Origin: Dyella solisilvae
GTDB taxonomy: Bacteria > Pseudomonadota > Gammaproteobacteria > Xanthomonadales > Rhodanobacteraceae
Assembly: GCF_003351225.1 (NCBI RefSeq)
Contig: NZ_QQSY01000003.1
Coordinates: 214,484 to 278,483, forward strand
Length of the DNA: 64,000 nt
Reading direction: 5' to 3'
In this document: positions 16,406-25,500 of the stretch, in pieces
Numbering within the stretch: position 1 is the first letter of the stretch
Layout of the letters: each line of letters opens with the position of its first letter
Position numbers and translations under genes: made by a program
The notes under the pieces: generated by a model
What the model was told of the DNA's origin: nothing
What the model saw: only the letters and a program-made list of their open reading frames with translations
Databases searched by the model: none

Positions 16406-17082
16406 GATGGATGGAAGTCTTTCGCGTAAGGTCCGCGTAAGTTTATGGATCGTAGCTGCCTTGGTGCGTGATCGGACGTGGGCTTTTGCCTCGAGTCGGG
16501 GGGCTGTCGAGTCGCCCCGGCGAGGGCTGTTGCGAAACACCACAGCGGGTGTGGCGACGACGGAAGATGCAAGTTTGGACGCCTTTGCGGCCGGTTCAGG
16601 CGCCACCTGCTGCGGCGCGACAAGGGCAAGAGTGGACCGATCGAGCGGCGATCCGGTAGAAATGTCCATGTTGACGACGCCACTGCGACTGCCACGACAC
16701 GTGGTCATTCCCGCCTTGGGCGTTGACGGGGGGCAGCGTGGGAAGGGGAAAGGGACGCGTGGCCTAAGGGGACCTGGATGGCCGGGCTTGTTGTTAGTGC
16801 GTCCGGGCGCGGCCTTCGCGCTCGCTTGGTCGTGCCCCCCCTCCATCTGGTTGGGGGCAGTGAGTTCGCCCGTCCATAGACTTGACTGGGGTTGTGTCGC
16901 GATAACTGAGCAGAGGTCACCCATGCCTCACACGGAACTGTGATCATGCGATCAGAGGATGGAATTGCACGACGGAAGACGGATTGATGTCCTTGGGGGA
17001 CATCTGCCCGTCGCAGATCATGTGATTAGTCTCGATGCCACCTGGGAAGTCTCGCTCCACCGAAAATGTTGGTGAGAAAATC
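16406..17082. other. 677-base stretch without a convincing gene
   Basis: Frames on both strands here are Pro/Arg/Gly-rich with no ribosome sites and no domains. Near the right end is a 7-bp hairpin (GATGTCC, loop TTGGG, GGACATC; 16986-17004), about 80 bases before the kinase start, which could be a leader or attenuator element. Confidence 0.5.
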
Positions 17083-18510
17083 ATGTGGCACCGATTGCAT
17101 AGTTGGCTTAACAAAACGCCCGTTTCCGATCCGATAGATCGGCATTACGTGTCGTTCATGCAGCTGTTGTTCGCTACTTGTGTCGTAGTCGTACCAGCGC
17201 TCAAATTGGCGTATTACGTTGCGATCATCCTCGGTGCTCCCTTGCACCGCGAACAACGTGTCGACCAGATTCTCGATCTGGGCACGGACGTACTGATAAC
17301 CGCATCCGCATGCTTTGGCATTTTCTTGTCAATGCGTGGACATTTTCGTCTATCGGTCCTGCAATTCTTGGGCGTCCTCCTCGTTTCATTCACGATCGGC
17401 GACATGTCGCCTGGAATGAACCATCCTGCGGGCGACCCAACCCCCTATATCGTTCTCGCATTGGCCGGGCAAATACTGGGCCGGCGAGCGTTGTGGATGA
17501 CCTATCTGGCGCTACTGGTGTGCATGACCTTGGGCGCACTCGGGACAGCCTCCGCCCCCCACGCGCCAAGCCTTCTGACCGTTGCAACGGTGCAAGTCGA
17601 GCGCGCGATAATTTCTCTGGTCATCGCAGTCATCGTGGACCAGACCATGGCGCCCCTCCGGGCGGCCCTGACCGAGTCCCAATCTCGAGGGCGAGAGCTG
17701 GAAAAGCTCAACGCCAACCTGGCGCAAGAGATCGTCATGCGCGAGAAGGCCCAGGATCATCTTATTCATGTCCAGAAGCTTGAGGCCGTGGGCCGCATCG
17801 CTACTGGTGTGGCGCATGACTTTGATAACGTGCTGAACGTGATGATTGGCTATGCCGCCCACCGCGATCGCCTTGCGGATCGCGGCATGCCAGCCGTGTT
17901 GGACGCGATGGAGGACATCGAACTCCAGGCGCGGCGTGCGCTTTCCATCAGCCGCAAATTGCTGAACTTTGGCCGCAAGGATGTCATCCGGTCCGAAACC
18001 TTCGATGCAGCCATGGCGTTGCATGAATTGCAGCCGATGCTGCGCCAGTTCTTCGGTGCAAGCACCCGCCTTCGGCTGGAAGGTCCGAGCGTCGGCCTGC
18101 ACATCAGGATGGATCGAGGCCAGTTCGAGTTGATGCTCCTGAACCTGGCGGCGAACGCCGCCGACGCCATGCCACAGGGTGGCGAATTCATGATCAGGCT
18201 GGGCGCGGACGTCGGTGAAAAGATGCTGACTCTCGCGGTGCAGGACACCGGCCACGGCATGAGCGAAGAGGTCCGGCAGCGAATCTTTGAGCCGTTCTAC
18301 ACGACCAAGCCCTGGGGCTATGGCACGGGTCTTGGTCTGTCCGCGGTATTCGACATCCTTTCCGATGCCGCTGGAAGCGTGACGGTCGACAGCAAACTGG
18401 GCGAGGGCGCCACATTCAATGTGCGGCTGCCTTTGACTGTACCTGACCACACGGAGCCAGCGCGACCGCGAAGCGGCATACGCGTTTCGCGTGACAGTGT
18501 CGCCTTGTAG
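17083..18510 (+). CDS. membrane sensor histidine kinase
   Basis: 475 residues from ATG 17083, preceded by GGTGAG. The N-terminal half is a six-helix membrane region (about 25-190) without an obvious periplasmic domain. A coiled stretch then leads to the phospho-acceptor His245 in TGVAHDFDNVLNVMIGY. The ATPase domain has N box NLAANAADAMP, G1 DTGHGM, F box FEPFYTTK and G2 GYGTGLGLS. The HDF-x-N type of H box and the C-terminal layout resemble NtrB-like and hybrid-type kinases. The downstream OmpR-type regulator is the likely partner, about 200 bases away on the same strand. Confidence 0.92.
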   Translation: MWHRLHSWLNKTPVSDPIDRHYVSFMQLLFATCVVVVPALKLAYYVAIILGAPLHREQRVDQILDLGTDVLITASACFGIFLSMRGHFRLSVLQFLGVLLVSFTIGDMSPGMNHPAGDPTPYIVLALAGQILGRRALWMTYLALLVCMTLGALGTASAPHAPSLLTVATVQVERAIISLVIAVIVDQTMAPLRAALTESQSRGRELEKLNANLAQEIVMREKAQDHLIHVQKLEAVGRIATGVAHDFDNVLNVMIGYAAHRDRLADRGMPAVLDAMEDIELQARRALSISRKLLNFGRKDVIRSETFDAAMALHELQPMLRQFFGASTRLRLEGPSVGLHIRMDRGQFELMLLNLAANAADAMPQGGEFMIRLGADVGEKMLTLAVQDTGHGMSEEVRQRIFEPFYTTKPWGYGTGLGLSAVFDILSDAAGSVTVDSKLGEGATFNVRLPLTVPDHTEPARPRSGIRVSRDSVAL

Positions 18511-18682
18511 GTTTCCCGGCAGCACACCCAAGCCTGGAGCTGATCCGACACGCTGAGGGTCCTCACGCACGAGACGGGCCACGCACGCATTGCGGTGGGT
18601 TCATCGCCCACCGGACGCCGCCTGCTTAGGTAAATCCTCCTATTGTCAACGCGGCGCCGGATGTCATAGGTTGGTAATAGAC

Positions 18683-18694
18683 GTTGGCGCCAAC
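18683..18694. promoter_or_regulatory. 12-base perfect palindrome before the regulator gene
   Basis: GTTGGCGCCAAC, 20 bases upstream of the regulator ATG, in a 203-base gap after the kinase. A related half (GGCGCC) lies about 35 bases further up. Could be an operator for autoregulation; not tied to a known motif. Confidence 0.35.
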
Positions 18695-18713
18695 CGTATC
18701 CGATGAAGTAACG

Positions 18714-19445
18714 ATGTCCGGTCTGAAGCAACACGACTTGTCTGCGGCGATACCCGCCCTCCGCGTTGCGATCGTGGAGGACGAGGAGCGCTTTCGCGAA
18801 GCGGTGCTCGTCCCGGGGCTCTGTGATTTCGGCTTCGACGCCATGGGCGTCGGCTCCGCTGGTGAGCTCTACAAGAGCATGCTTTCACGCCAGTTCGACA
18901 TCATCGTCCTGGACATCGGGCTGCCCGACGATAGCGGGCTCAATATCGTCCGGCACATCCGGCAGCTCAATGCGAAGATCGGCCTGATCATGCTCACGGC
19001 CAGCATCGAGCGGCAGGATCGGATTCAAGCCCTCTCGGAAGGGGCGGACATGTACTTGCCCAAGCCGATCGACGTCGACGTGCTCGCAGTGACACTGCGC
19101 AGCCTCGCCCGCCGTCTCAGCGCCGCGAGTGAGCCGGCCCCTGCGGCCCCGAGTGAGTGGCATCTGGACCCCACCGGCTGGTGTCTCGTAGCTCCGAACG
19201 GGACGATCTTTGCGCTGACCTCATCAGAACGTTGCATTGTGAACGCCCTGATTGAGGCGGATGGATCGCCGGTGACGCGCGACGCGCTCATCGAGTCGAT
19301 GGGCGAAGATCCTTTCACATTCGATCATCATCGACTCGACATGATCGTCTATCGCCTTCGCCGCAAGCTCGGCGATAGCAATTGCGGGCAAAACCCGCTA
19401 CTTACGTCACGTCGAACGGGATACCTGTTCGTCAAGCAACCGTAG
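18714..19445 (+). CDS. OmpR-family response regulator
   Basis: 243 residues from ATG 18714. Receiver domain with acidic pocket in VAIVEDEE, phospho-acceptor Asp67 (IIVLDIGLPDDSG), switch Thr in MLTAS and Lys in YLPKPID. An Ala/Pro linker (about 130-142) leads to a winged-helix DNA-binding domain (145-242) with the usual LTSSE start, the recognition helix around HRLDMIVYRLRRKLG and the wing GYLFV. The kinase gene is upstream on the same strand, so the two probably form a pair. Ribosome site is weak (TGAAG). Confidence 0.9.
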   Translation: MSGLKQHDLSAAIPALRVAIVEDEERFREAVLVPGLCDFGFDAMGVGSAGELYKSMLSRQFDIIVLDIGLPDDSGLNIVRHIRQLNAKIGLIMLTASIERQDRIQALSEGADMYLPKPIDVDVLAVTLRSLARRLSAASEPAPAAPSEWHLDPTGWCLVAPNGTIFALTSSERCIVNALIEADGSPVTRDALIESMGEDPFTFDHHRLDMIVYRLRRKLGDSNCGQNPLLTSRRTGYLFVKQP

Positions 19446-20120
19446 TCGCCGGGCAAATCTGCTTCTTCTTCCTGTCCTCCGGGATGCCCCAAAAAGGGGC
19501 AGGGCGAAGTTCAGGCGCGCCAACGAGCGAGTAGTGGAATTTCCCTCGCTGTTTACCTGGTCATGTCGCGATAGCAGGCATCGGAGATGCAGGCTGCACG
19601 GCGCTGCGCGCGTCGCTTAGCCCACTCATACCAATTTCCACGGTGACGCCGGGCTGCGCTCCATGCGCGGCCGTCCGCCATCTTCCCTGTGCAAATTTTG
19701 TCCCCCTCAAGCGGAAATACGGGGCCTATTTCGCCGCAAATCCCGCCCATAAACAACGATCTGGCCCGCCATCGGGATAGATCACCAATTTCGGATAGGT
19801 AGCGCGATGTTGCGTGGGTGACAACGATCCGCCGCGAGCGGAATGTAGCCCCAAGGGAGGATCGCTGGATCACTGGCGATTCATAAGCGAAGTCGCCAAC
19901 GGCGAGACGCGTTTTCTGGTCGGCACTCACGAAGAGGCGTGAGTGAGGGGCGCACCTGGGGAGGTGCGTTGTGTCGGTCATGAGCGCGTCTTGTTCGCTT
20001 CGCCAGAGGTTGCCCTTTGCGCTTTGCATACGCGCCGGGTGGCGCATGTCAAAAACGAGGCCTCCGCCAGCGAGTCGCCGCGGAGACCTCCCTTTCATTT
20101 AATTTTCGGGGGAGTCAAAG
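19446..20120. other. long gap with structured leader before the protease gene
   Basis: No convincing gene. A minus-strand frame ending at 19553 has a Cys-containing end but no ribosome site. Two tandem perfect hairpins lie at 19924-19945 (CACTCAC/GTGAGTG) and 19951-19968 (CGCACCT/AGGTGCG), about 150-200 bases before the protease start. A weaker stem lies near 20072 (CTCCGC/GCGGAG). Confidence 0.5.
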
Positions 20121-22325
20121 ATGTTTTGCCGTCTACAAAAGCTGAAAACCTGCAACAAGGCACTGCTGCCCATGGCCCTTGCGCTGGCGCTGAGCCCGCT
20201 GTCTGGCCACGCTGCCACCACCACGTGGGCGCCCATCGCGACGCATGCCGCGCTGCTCAAGACCACGTCGTCCTCGACCACCGGCTACGTGATCAATGCG
20301 CACGGCAAGCCGTCGGTGAAGGCGCCGGTCTCGTCGCTGGACAACAGCAAGGTGCTGCATGTCGCCGTTAGCGTGAATCTGCGCAACGTCGCCCAGCTGC
20401 AGGCCTTCAACAAGAGCGTGAACACGCGCGGCAGCGCCAACTATCACCAGTTCCTCACCCCGGATCAGTTCAAGGCCGCCTACGCGCCGACTGACGCCCA
20501 GGTGCAGGCCGTCGTGGCCCACCTGCAGCAGTCGGGATTCACCAACATCGAAGTGTCGCCGAACAACACGCTGGTGTTTGCGGACGGCAATGCCGCCGCC
20601 GTGGGCAAGGCGTTCAACGCGACCATGAAGTCGTACACCGAGAACGGCAAGCTGAAGTACGCCAACGACAGCGACACCATGGTGCCCCAGGCGCTGAATG
20701 GGGTTATCGGCTCGGTGATGGGCCTGCAGAACGTCAGCGTGAAGCATCCGCTCAACAACGGCGCACAGGCTTCCAAGGTGGCCGCGACAGGTACGCAGGC
20801 TTCGCAGTCCACTCCCGAATATGTGGAGCACTCGCCGACCCAGTTCCCGGTGATCTATGACGCGGGCAACACGCCGACCGCCTACAACACCACGGTGGGC
20901 ATCATCACCTGGGGCGACCTGACCCAGACGCAGGCCGACCTGAATACGATGACGACGGTGAACGGCATGGCGCCGGTCAACGTCAAGGTGGTGAAGGTGA
21001 CGGTCGGTAAGACGGAGGTGGACTTCTCCGATGACCCGAACGGCGACGTGGAATGGAACCTGGATTCGCAGACGATTACCGGCACGTCCGGTGGCGTCAA
21101 GCAGCTCGTGTTCTACACGGCGGCCAACGGCACCGATGGCCCGAATGACGGGGAACTGACCGACGCCGGCATCACGGCCGCCTACAACAAGGCGGTTACC
21201 GACAATATCGCCAAGGTCATCAACGTGTCGCTGGGCGAAGACGAGACCGCTTCCCACGAAGCGGGCAACCAGCAGGCGGACGACGCGATCTTTGCGCAGG
21301 CCGTGGCGCAGGGTCAGACCTTCTCCGTGGCGGCCGGTGACCAGGGCGTGTACACCGCGACCGGCGGCGAATTCGAAACCAACGCTGGCGCGGTGCTGCC
21401 GGCGCCGTTCAATCTCGGCACCTATTCGTCGAGCGAACCGGCGACGTCCCCGAATGTCATCGCCGTCGGCGGCACGGAGCTGAGCACCAGTGGCACGGCA
21501 TGGGCCGGCGAAATCACCTGGAATGACGGCATCGCGGATGCCGGCGACGGCAACAACCGCATCTGGGCCACCGGTGGCGGCTATAGCGTGTTCGAAACGG
21601 CGCCCGCATGGCAGGCCACCACGCTGAACGCGACCGTGCGCCAGCTCCCGGACATCGCATTCGATGCATCGATGTACACCGGCGCGATTATCTATATCGA
21701 TGGCCAGCGGTACAGCGTCGGCGGCACCAGCCTCGCCTCGCCGATCTTCGTGGGTGTGTTTGCCCGCGCCGAGACCTATGCGAACAACTCGATCGGCTTC
21801 CCGGCCAGCTACATGTACCGGGATTTCCCGAACAACCCGCAGGTGCTGCATGACGTGACGTCGGGCAACAACGGCGTGACGGTGGCCGGCACGACCTATG
21901 GTTACAACGGCGCCCCGGGCTGGGATTTCACCACGGGTTACGGCTCGCTCGACATCAACGCCTTCAACCAGCTCGCCTATACCTGGGGCAACGGCGCACC
22001 GCCGGCTGGCGGTACGCCGCCGCCGGTGGTCACCGCGTTGACCAACAATGTCGCGGTTACCACGCAGGGCACCGCCGGCGCCTCCCAGCAGTTCACCCTT
22101 GCGGTGCCGTCGGGCAAGTCCACCCTGACCTTCCGCACCTCGGGCGGTACGGGTGACGTCACGCTGACCGTGACCCTTGGCGCCCAGACCTGGACGTCGG
22201 CACACGCGAACACCAATACCGAAGCGGTGACGATCCGCGCACCGGCGCAGGGCACCTACAACGTGACGGTCTCGGGCGGAAACCAGATCTTCAGCGGTGT
22301 CAGCGTACTGGGCAGCTACCAGTAA
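20121..22325 (+). CDS. secreted sedolisin-family (S53) serine-carboxyl protease
   Basis: 734 residues from ATG 20121, with GGGGGAG upstream. Signal peptide (1-31, ending GHA), activation propeptide (about 75-210; HQFLTPDQF is the pro-kumamolisin signature), then the S53 domain with all catalytic residues: Glu311 and Asp315 (EWNLD), oxyanion Asp407 (AAGDQG) and nucleophile Ser537 (GGTSLASP). A C-terminal beta domain (640-734) resembles a pre-peptidase C-terminal domain. S53 enzymes are endopeptidases usually active at acid pH, secreted as self-processing zymogens. A perfect 13-bp hairpin ends the unit, and the next gene is a giant adhesin on the same strand. Confidence 0.93.
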   Translation: MFCRLQKLKTCNKALLPMALALALSPLSGHAATTTWAPIATHAALLKTTSSSTTGYVINAHGKPSVKAPVSSLDNSKVLHVAVSVNLRNVAQLQAFNKSVNTRGSANYHQFLTPDQFKAAYAPTDAQVQAVVAHLQQSGFTNIEVSPNNTLVFADGNAAAVGKAFNATMKSYTENGKLKYANDSDTMVPQALNGVIGSVMGLQNVSVKHPLNNGAQASKVAATGTQASQSTPEYVEHSPTQFPVIYDAGNTPTAYNTTVGIITWGDLTQTQADLNTMTTVNGMAPVNVKVVKVTVGKTEVDFSDDPNGDVEWNLDSQTITGTSGGVKQLVFYTAANGTDGPNDGELTDAGITAAYNKAVTDNIAKVINVSLGEDETASHEAGNQQADDAIFAQAVAQGQTFSVAAGDQGVYTATGGEFETNAGAVLPAPFNLGTYSSSEPATSPNVIAVGGTELSTSGTAWAGEITWNDGIADAGDGNNRIWATGGGYSVFETAPAWQATTLNATVRQLPDIAFDASMYTGAIIYIDGQRYSVGGTSLASPIFVGVFARAETYANNSIGFPASYMYRDFPNNPQVLHDVTSGNNGVTVAGTTYGYNGAPGWDFTTGYGSLDINAFNQLAYTWGNGAPPAGGTPPPVVTALTNNVAVTTQGTAGASQQFTLAVPSGKSTLTFRTSGGTGDVTLTVTLGAQTWTSAHANTNTEAVTIRAPAQGTYNVTVSGGNQIFSGVSVLGSYQ

Positions 22326-22348
22326 GCGGTCGGGCGTTTGCCCGAACT

Positions 22349-22380
22349 GCCAGGAGCCCGGCCAGGTCCGGGCTCCTGGC
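22349..22380 (+). terminator. perfect 13-bp hairpin after the protease gene
   Basis: GCCAGGAGCCCGG, six-base loop, CCGGGCTCCTGGC. It starts 24 bases after the stop. No T tract directly after, so termination may be partial or Rho-assisted. Confidence 0.7.
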
Positions 22381-22578
22381 AAGTGAATCCTTCTTCTGAC
22401 TTGGGTGGCTTCTTGAAGCCGCCGGGGGACGGCTTGTCCCCGAGTCAAGGAAGAGGCCGCCTCTTCATCTCTTCTTCTTGGACGTCAAGGCGTCCGATGT
22501 CCGCGGCGTGATGCGTTCAACTGCCAACCATCGACGAGCAGGAACGCGCAGCGCGGATCCAACCTTTCGGGGATTTCA

Positions 22579-25500
22579 ATGAACAAGATTCACAGCAAGA
22601 TCTGGAGCAAGTCGCTGAATGCAACCGTCGTTGCCAGCGAACTTGCCAAGGCCAACGGCAAGGGCGGCAGCGCTCGCCGCGTGCGTTGCGGCGCAGCCGC
22701 GCTGTCGCTGGCCATCGGCATGGCGCTTTCGGCGACGTCCGCGACGGCCGCCGATGCACCGGCCACCCAGCAGGTGACGACGCAGGCCTCCGGGCCGCTA
22801 CCCGACGGGAACGGCGTCGTCTATTTCTCTGCCGACGGCGCCAATGATGGCAGCGACAACGCGCTCTCGCTTGGCGCCAACAGCACGGCTGGTGGAGCCC
22901 TGAGCACGGCGCTGGGCACGGAAAGCACGGCGCTGGGCTACAACAGCTACGCCAACGACGACTACAGCACCGCCGTGGGCGGCAACGCTGCGGCTTTCGG
23001 CGTCGGTTCGTCGGCCATCGGCCATAGCGCCTTCACCGGCGCCGACTACGCGACCGCGATCGGTTACGGCGCGGGCGCCACCAACATGTACGCGATCGCC
23101 GTCGGCTCCAACGCGCAGTCCACCGGCCGCAGCAGCGTGGCGCTGGGTGGGATTGCGGTGGACACCAGCGGCAACGCGGAGGTGTTCGACGCATCCGGCA
23201 ATCCGCAGTCGGCGGCAGCCACGGGTGATCTTTCCACGGCGATCGGCGCCAGTGCGGTGGCCTCGGGCCAAGCCGCCGTGGCCCTGGGCATTGGCACCCA
23301 GTCGAGTGGCGCGAGTTCCATAGCCATCGGTGATTCGGCCACTGCCGCCGGTGATTACAGCATTGCGATGGGGCCTGCTGCAGTGGCGTCGGGCACCGCT
23401 GGCACGGCCATCGGGTATGCGGCGGTGGCCCAGGGCAACGGCGGCACGGCCATCGGTTATGCGGCGCAGGCATCGGGCCTCGAAAGCATCGCCAACGGCT
23501 ACCAGGCTGTTGCATCGGGTTCTGGCGGCATCGCCATCGGTCCTAACTCCACGGCCAGCGGTGGCACCGCGATTGCCATGGGCTATCAATCGGTTGCCTC
23601 GGGTGACCAGTCGATTGCGATTGGTACCTATTCCTTTGCTTATGGTGGCGCCGATACGGCAGTCGGATTCAACGCGATCACCGCAGGAAATTCGGAAGTT
23701 GCCCTTGGTAACTTCGCGGACGCCGAGGGTCGATACAGCATCGCCGTGGGTGTGTACTCCCAGGTGTTGGGCAATTATTCGACCGGCGTTGGTTACAACT
23801 CGTCGGCGAATGGCCAGTATTCAACCGTCATGGGTAACTGGGCGACGCAGGTTGGATACCAGGATGCGGCAGGGAACCAGTACTACTACAACAACGGTAC
23901 CGCGATTGGTTCCAATGCCAGCGTAGCGGCGTCCGGTACGGCGCTGGGTTACGGGGCATCGGCCGGCAAGAATGACGTGTCGATTGGCGCCAGCTCATCC
24001 GTCTACAATTTCTCGGCGGGCTACAACTTCCCCACAGCGCCGCAGAACTATATGCCGAGCAACTCCGTGGCGATCGGCACCAGCGCGAGTGTGATGACGC
24101 CGAGTAACTTGGCGGGCACGACCACTCAGGTGAGCTCCGCGGTGGCGCTGGGTTACTTGGCGCAAGCCTCGGCCAGTAAGTCGGTGGCGGTCGGCGCCAG
24201 CGCGATTGTGCAGACTCCGAATCCGTCTGCGGCGACCAGCCTGCTCACGAACGAGGTCGCATTGGGTTACAGCGCGAACGTCGCCGCCAGTAACTCGATG
24301 GCGCTCGGCGCCGGCGCGCGAGTGCTGACTCCGACCGGGGCGGCCAACCCGGTGACCAATGCGGTCGCCTTGGGCACCAATGCGGTGGCCGAGGTCAGCA
24401 ATACCGTGTCGGTGGGCAATGACGGCACCCAGGGTGGCACGGCGTTCACCAGCCGCATCACCAATGTCACGGCCGGCACTGCCGACACCGATGCGGTCAA
24501 TGTGTCGCAGATGAAGGCTTCGGGGCTGATCGACAGCAGCGGCAACCCGCAGGTGGCCGTGACCTATACCGACGCCACGCGGACGGCGGTGACGCTGGGA
24601 GACGGCGCGACGCCCGTGAAGATGTCCAACGTCGCAGCCGGCACCGCCGCTACCGACGCGGTGAACGTTTCGCAGATGCATGCTTCGGGGCTGATCGACA
24701 GCAGCGGTAACCCGCAGGTGGCCGTGACCTATACCGACGCCACGCGGACGGCGGTGACGCTGGGAGACGGCGCGACGCCCGTGAAGATGTCCAACGTCGC
24801 AGCCGGCACCGCCGCTACCGACGCGGTGAACGTTTCGCAGATGCAAGCTTCGGGGTTGATCGACAGCAGCGGCAACCCGCAGATGGCCGTGACCTATACC
24901 GACGCCACGCGGACGGCGGTGACGCTGGGAGACGGCGCGACGCCCGTGAAGATGTCCAACGTCGCAGCCGGCACCGCCGCTACCGACGCGGTCAACGTTT
25001 CGCAGATGCAGGCTTCGGGACTGATTGACACCAGTGGCAACGCACTGGCAGCCGTGACCTATACCGACGCCACGCGGACTGCGGTGACTTTGGGTGATGG
25101 CGTGACGCCCGTGAAGTTGTCCAACGTCGCCGCCGGTACCCAGGCCACCGACGCGGTGAATCTGAGCCAGCTGAACTCGGCGGTTTCTTCGAGCGCGTCG
25201 CAGGTCAGCGCAATGGCGGTGAACTACGACACGGCAGGCAAGGACAGCGTAACGTTGGGGGGAGCCAACGGCACGACGCTCCACAACGTTGCCGCCGGCG
25301 TCGCTAGCACTGATGCGGTGAACGTTTCACAGATGCAGGCTTCGGGGCTGATAGACAACAACGGCAATGCACAGGTGGCCGTGACCTATACCGACCCCAC
25401 GCGGACGGCGGTGACGCTGGGTAACGGCACGACGCCCGTGAAGCTGTCCAACGTCGCCGACGGCACCCAAACCACCGACGCGGTAAATCTTGGCCAGCTG

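Noticed and set aside
16388..16924. Minus-strand 178-codon frame and overlapping plus-strand frames
   Set aside because: Pro/Arg/Ser-rich, overlapping on both strands, no ribosome site or domain.
17086..17098. TGGCAC...TTGC resembling a sigma-54 promoter
   Set aside because: Spacing is 3 bases instead of 5 and it lies inside the histidine kinase start.
19553..20098. 181-codon minus-strand frame before the protease gene
   Set aside because: No ribosome site; only the last 60 or so residues look protein-like, with four Cys, and no family match comes to mind.
20133..22448. 771-codon minus-strand frame opposite the sedolisin gene
   Set aside because: Arg/His/Gly/Val-rich shadow from third-position GC bias; no ribosome site or domain, and the plus-strand gene has all S53 catalytic residues.
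24517..25176. Regular repeats considered as a CRISPR array
   Set aside because: The 165-bp units are contiguous coding repeats in the adhesin frame with no spacers.
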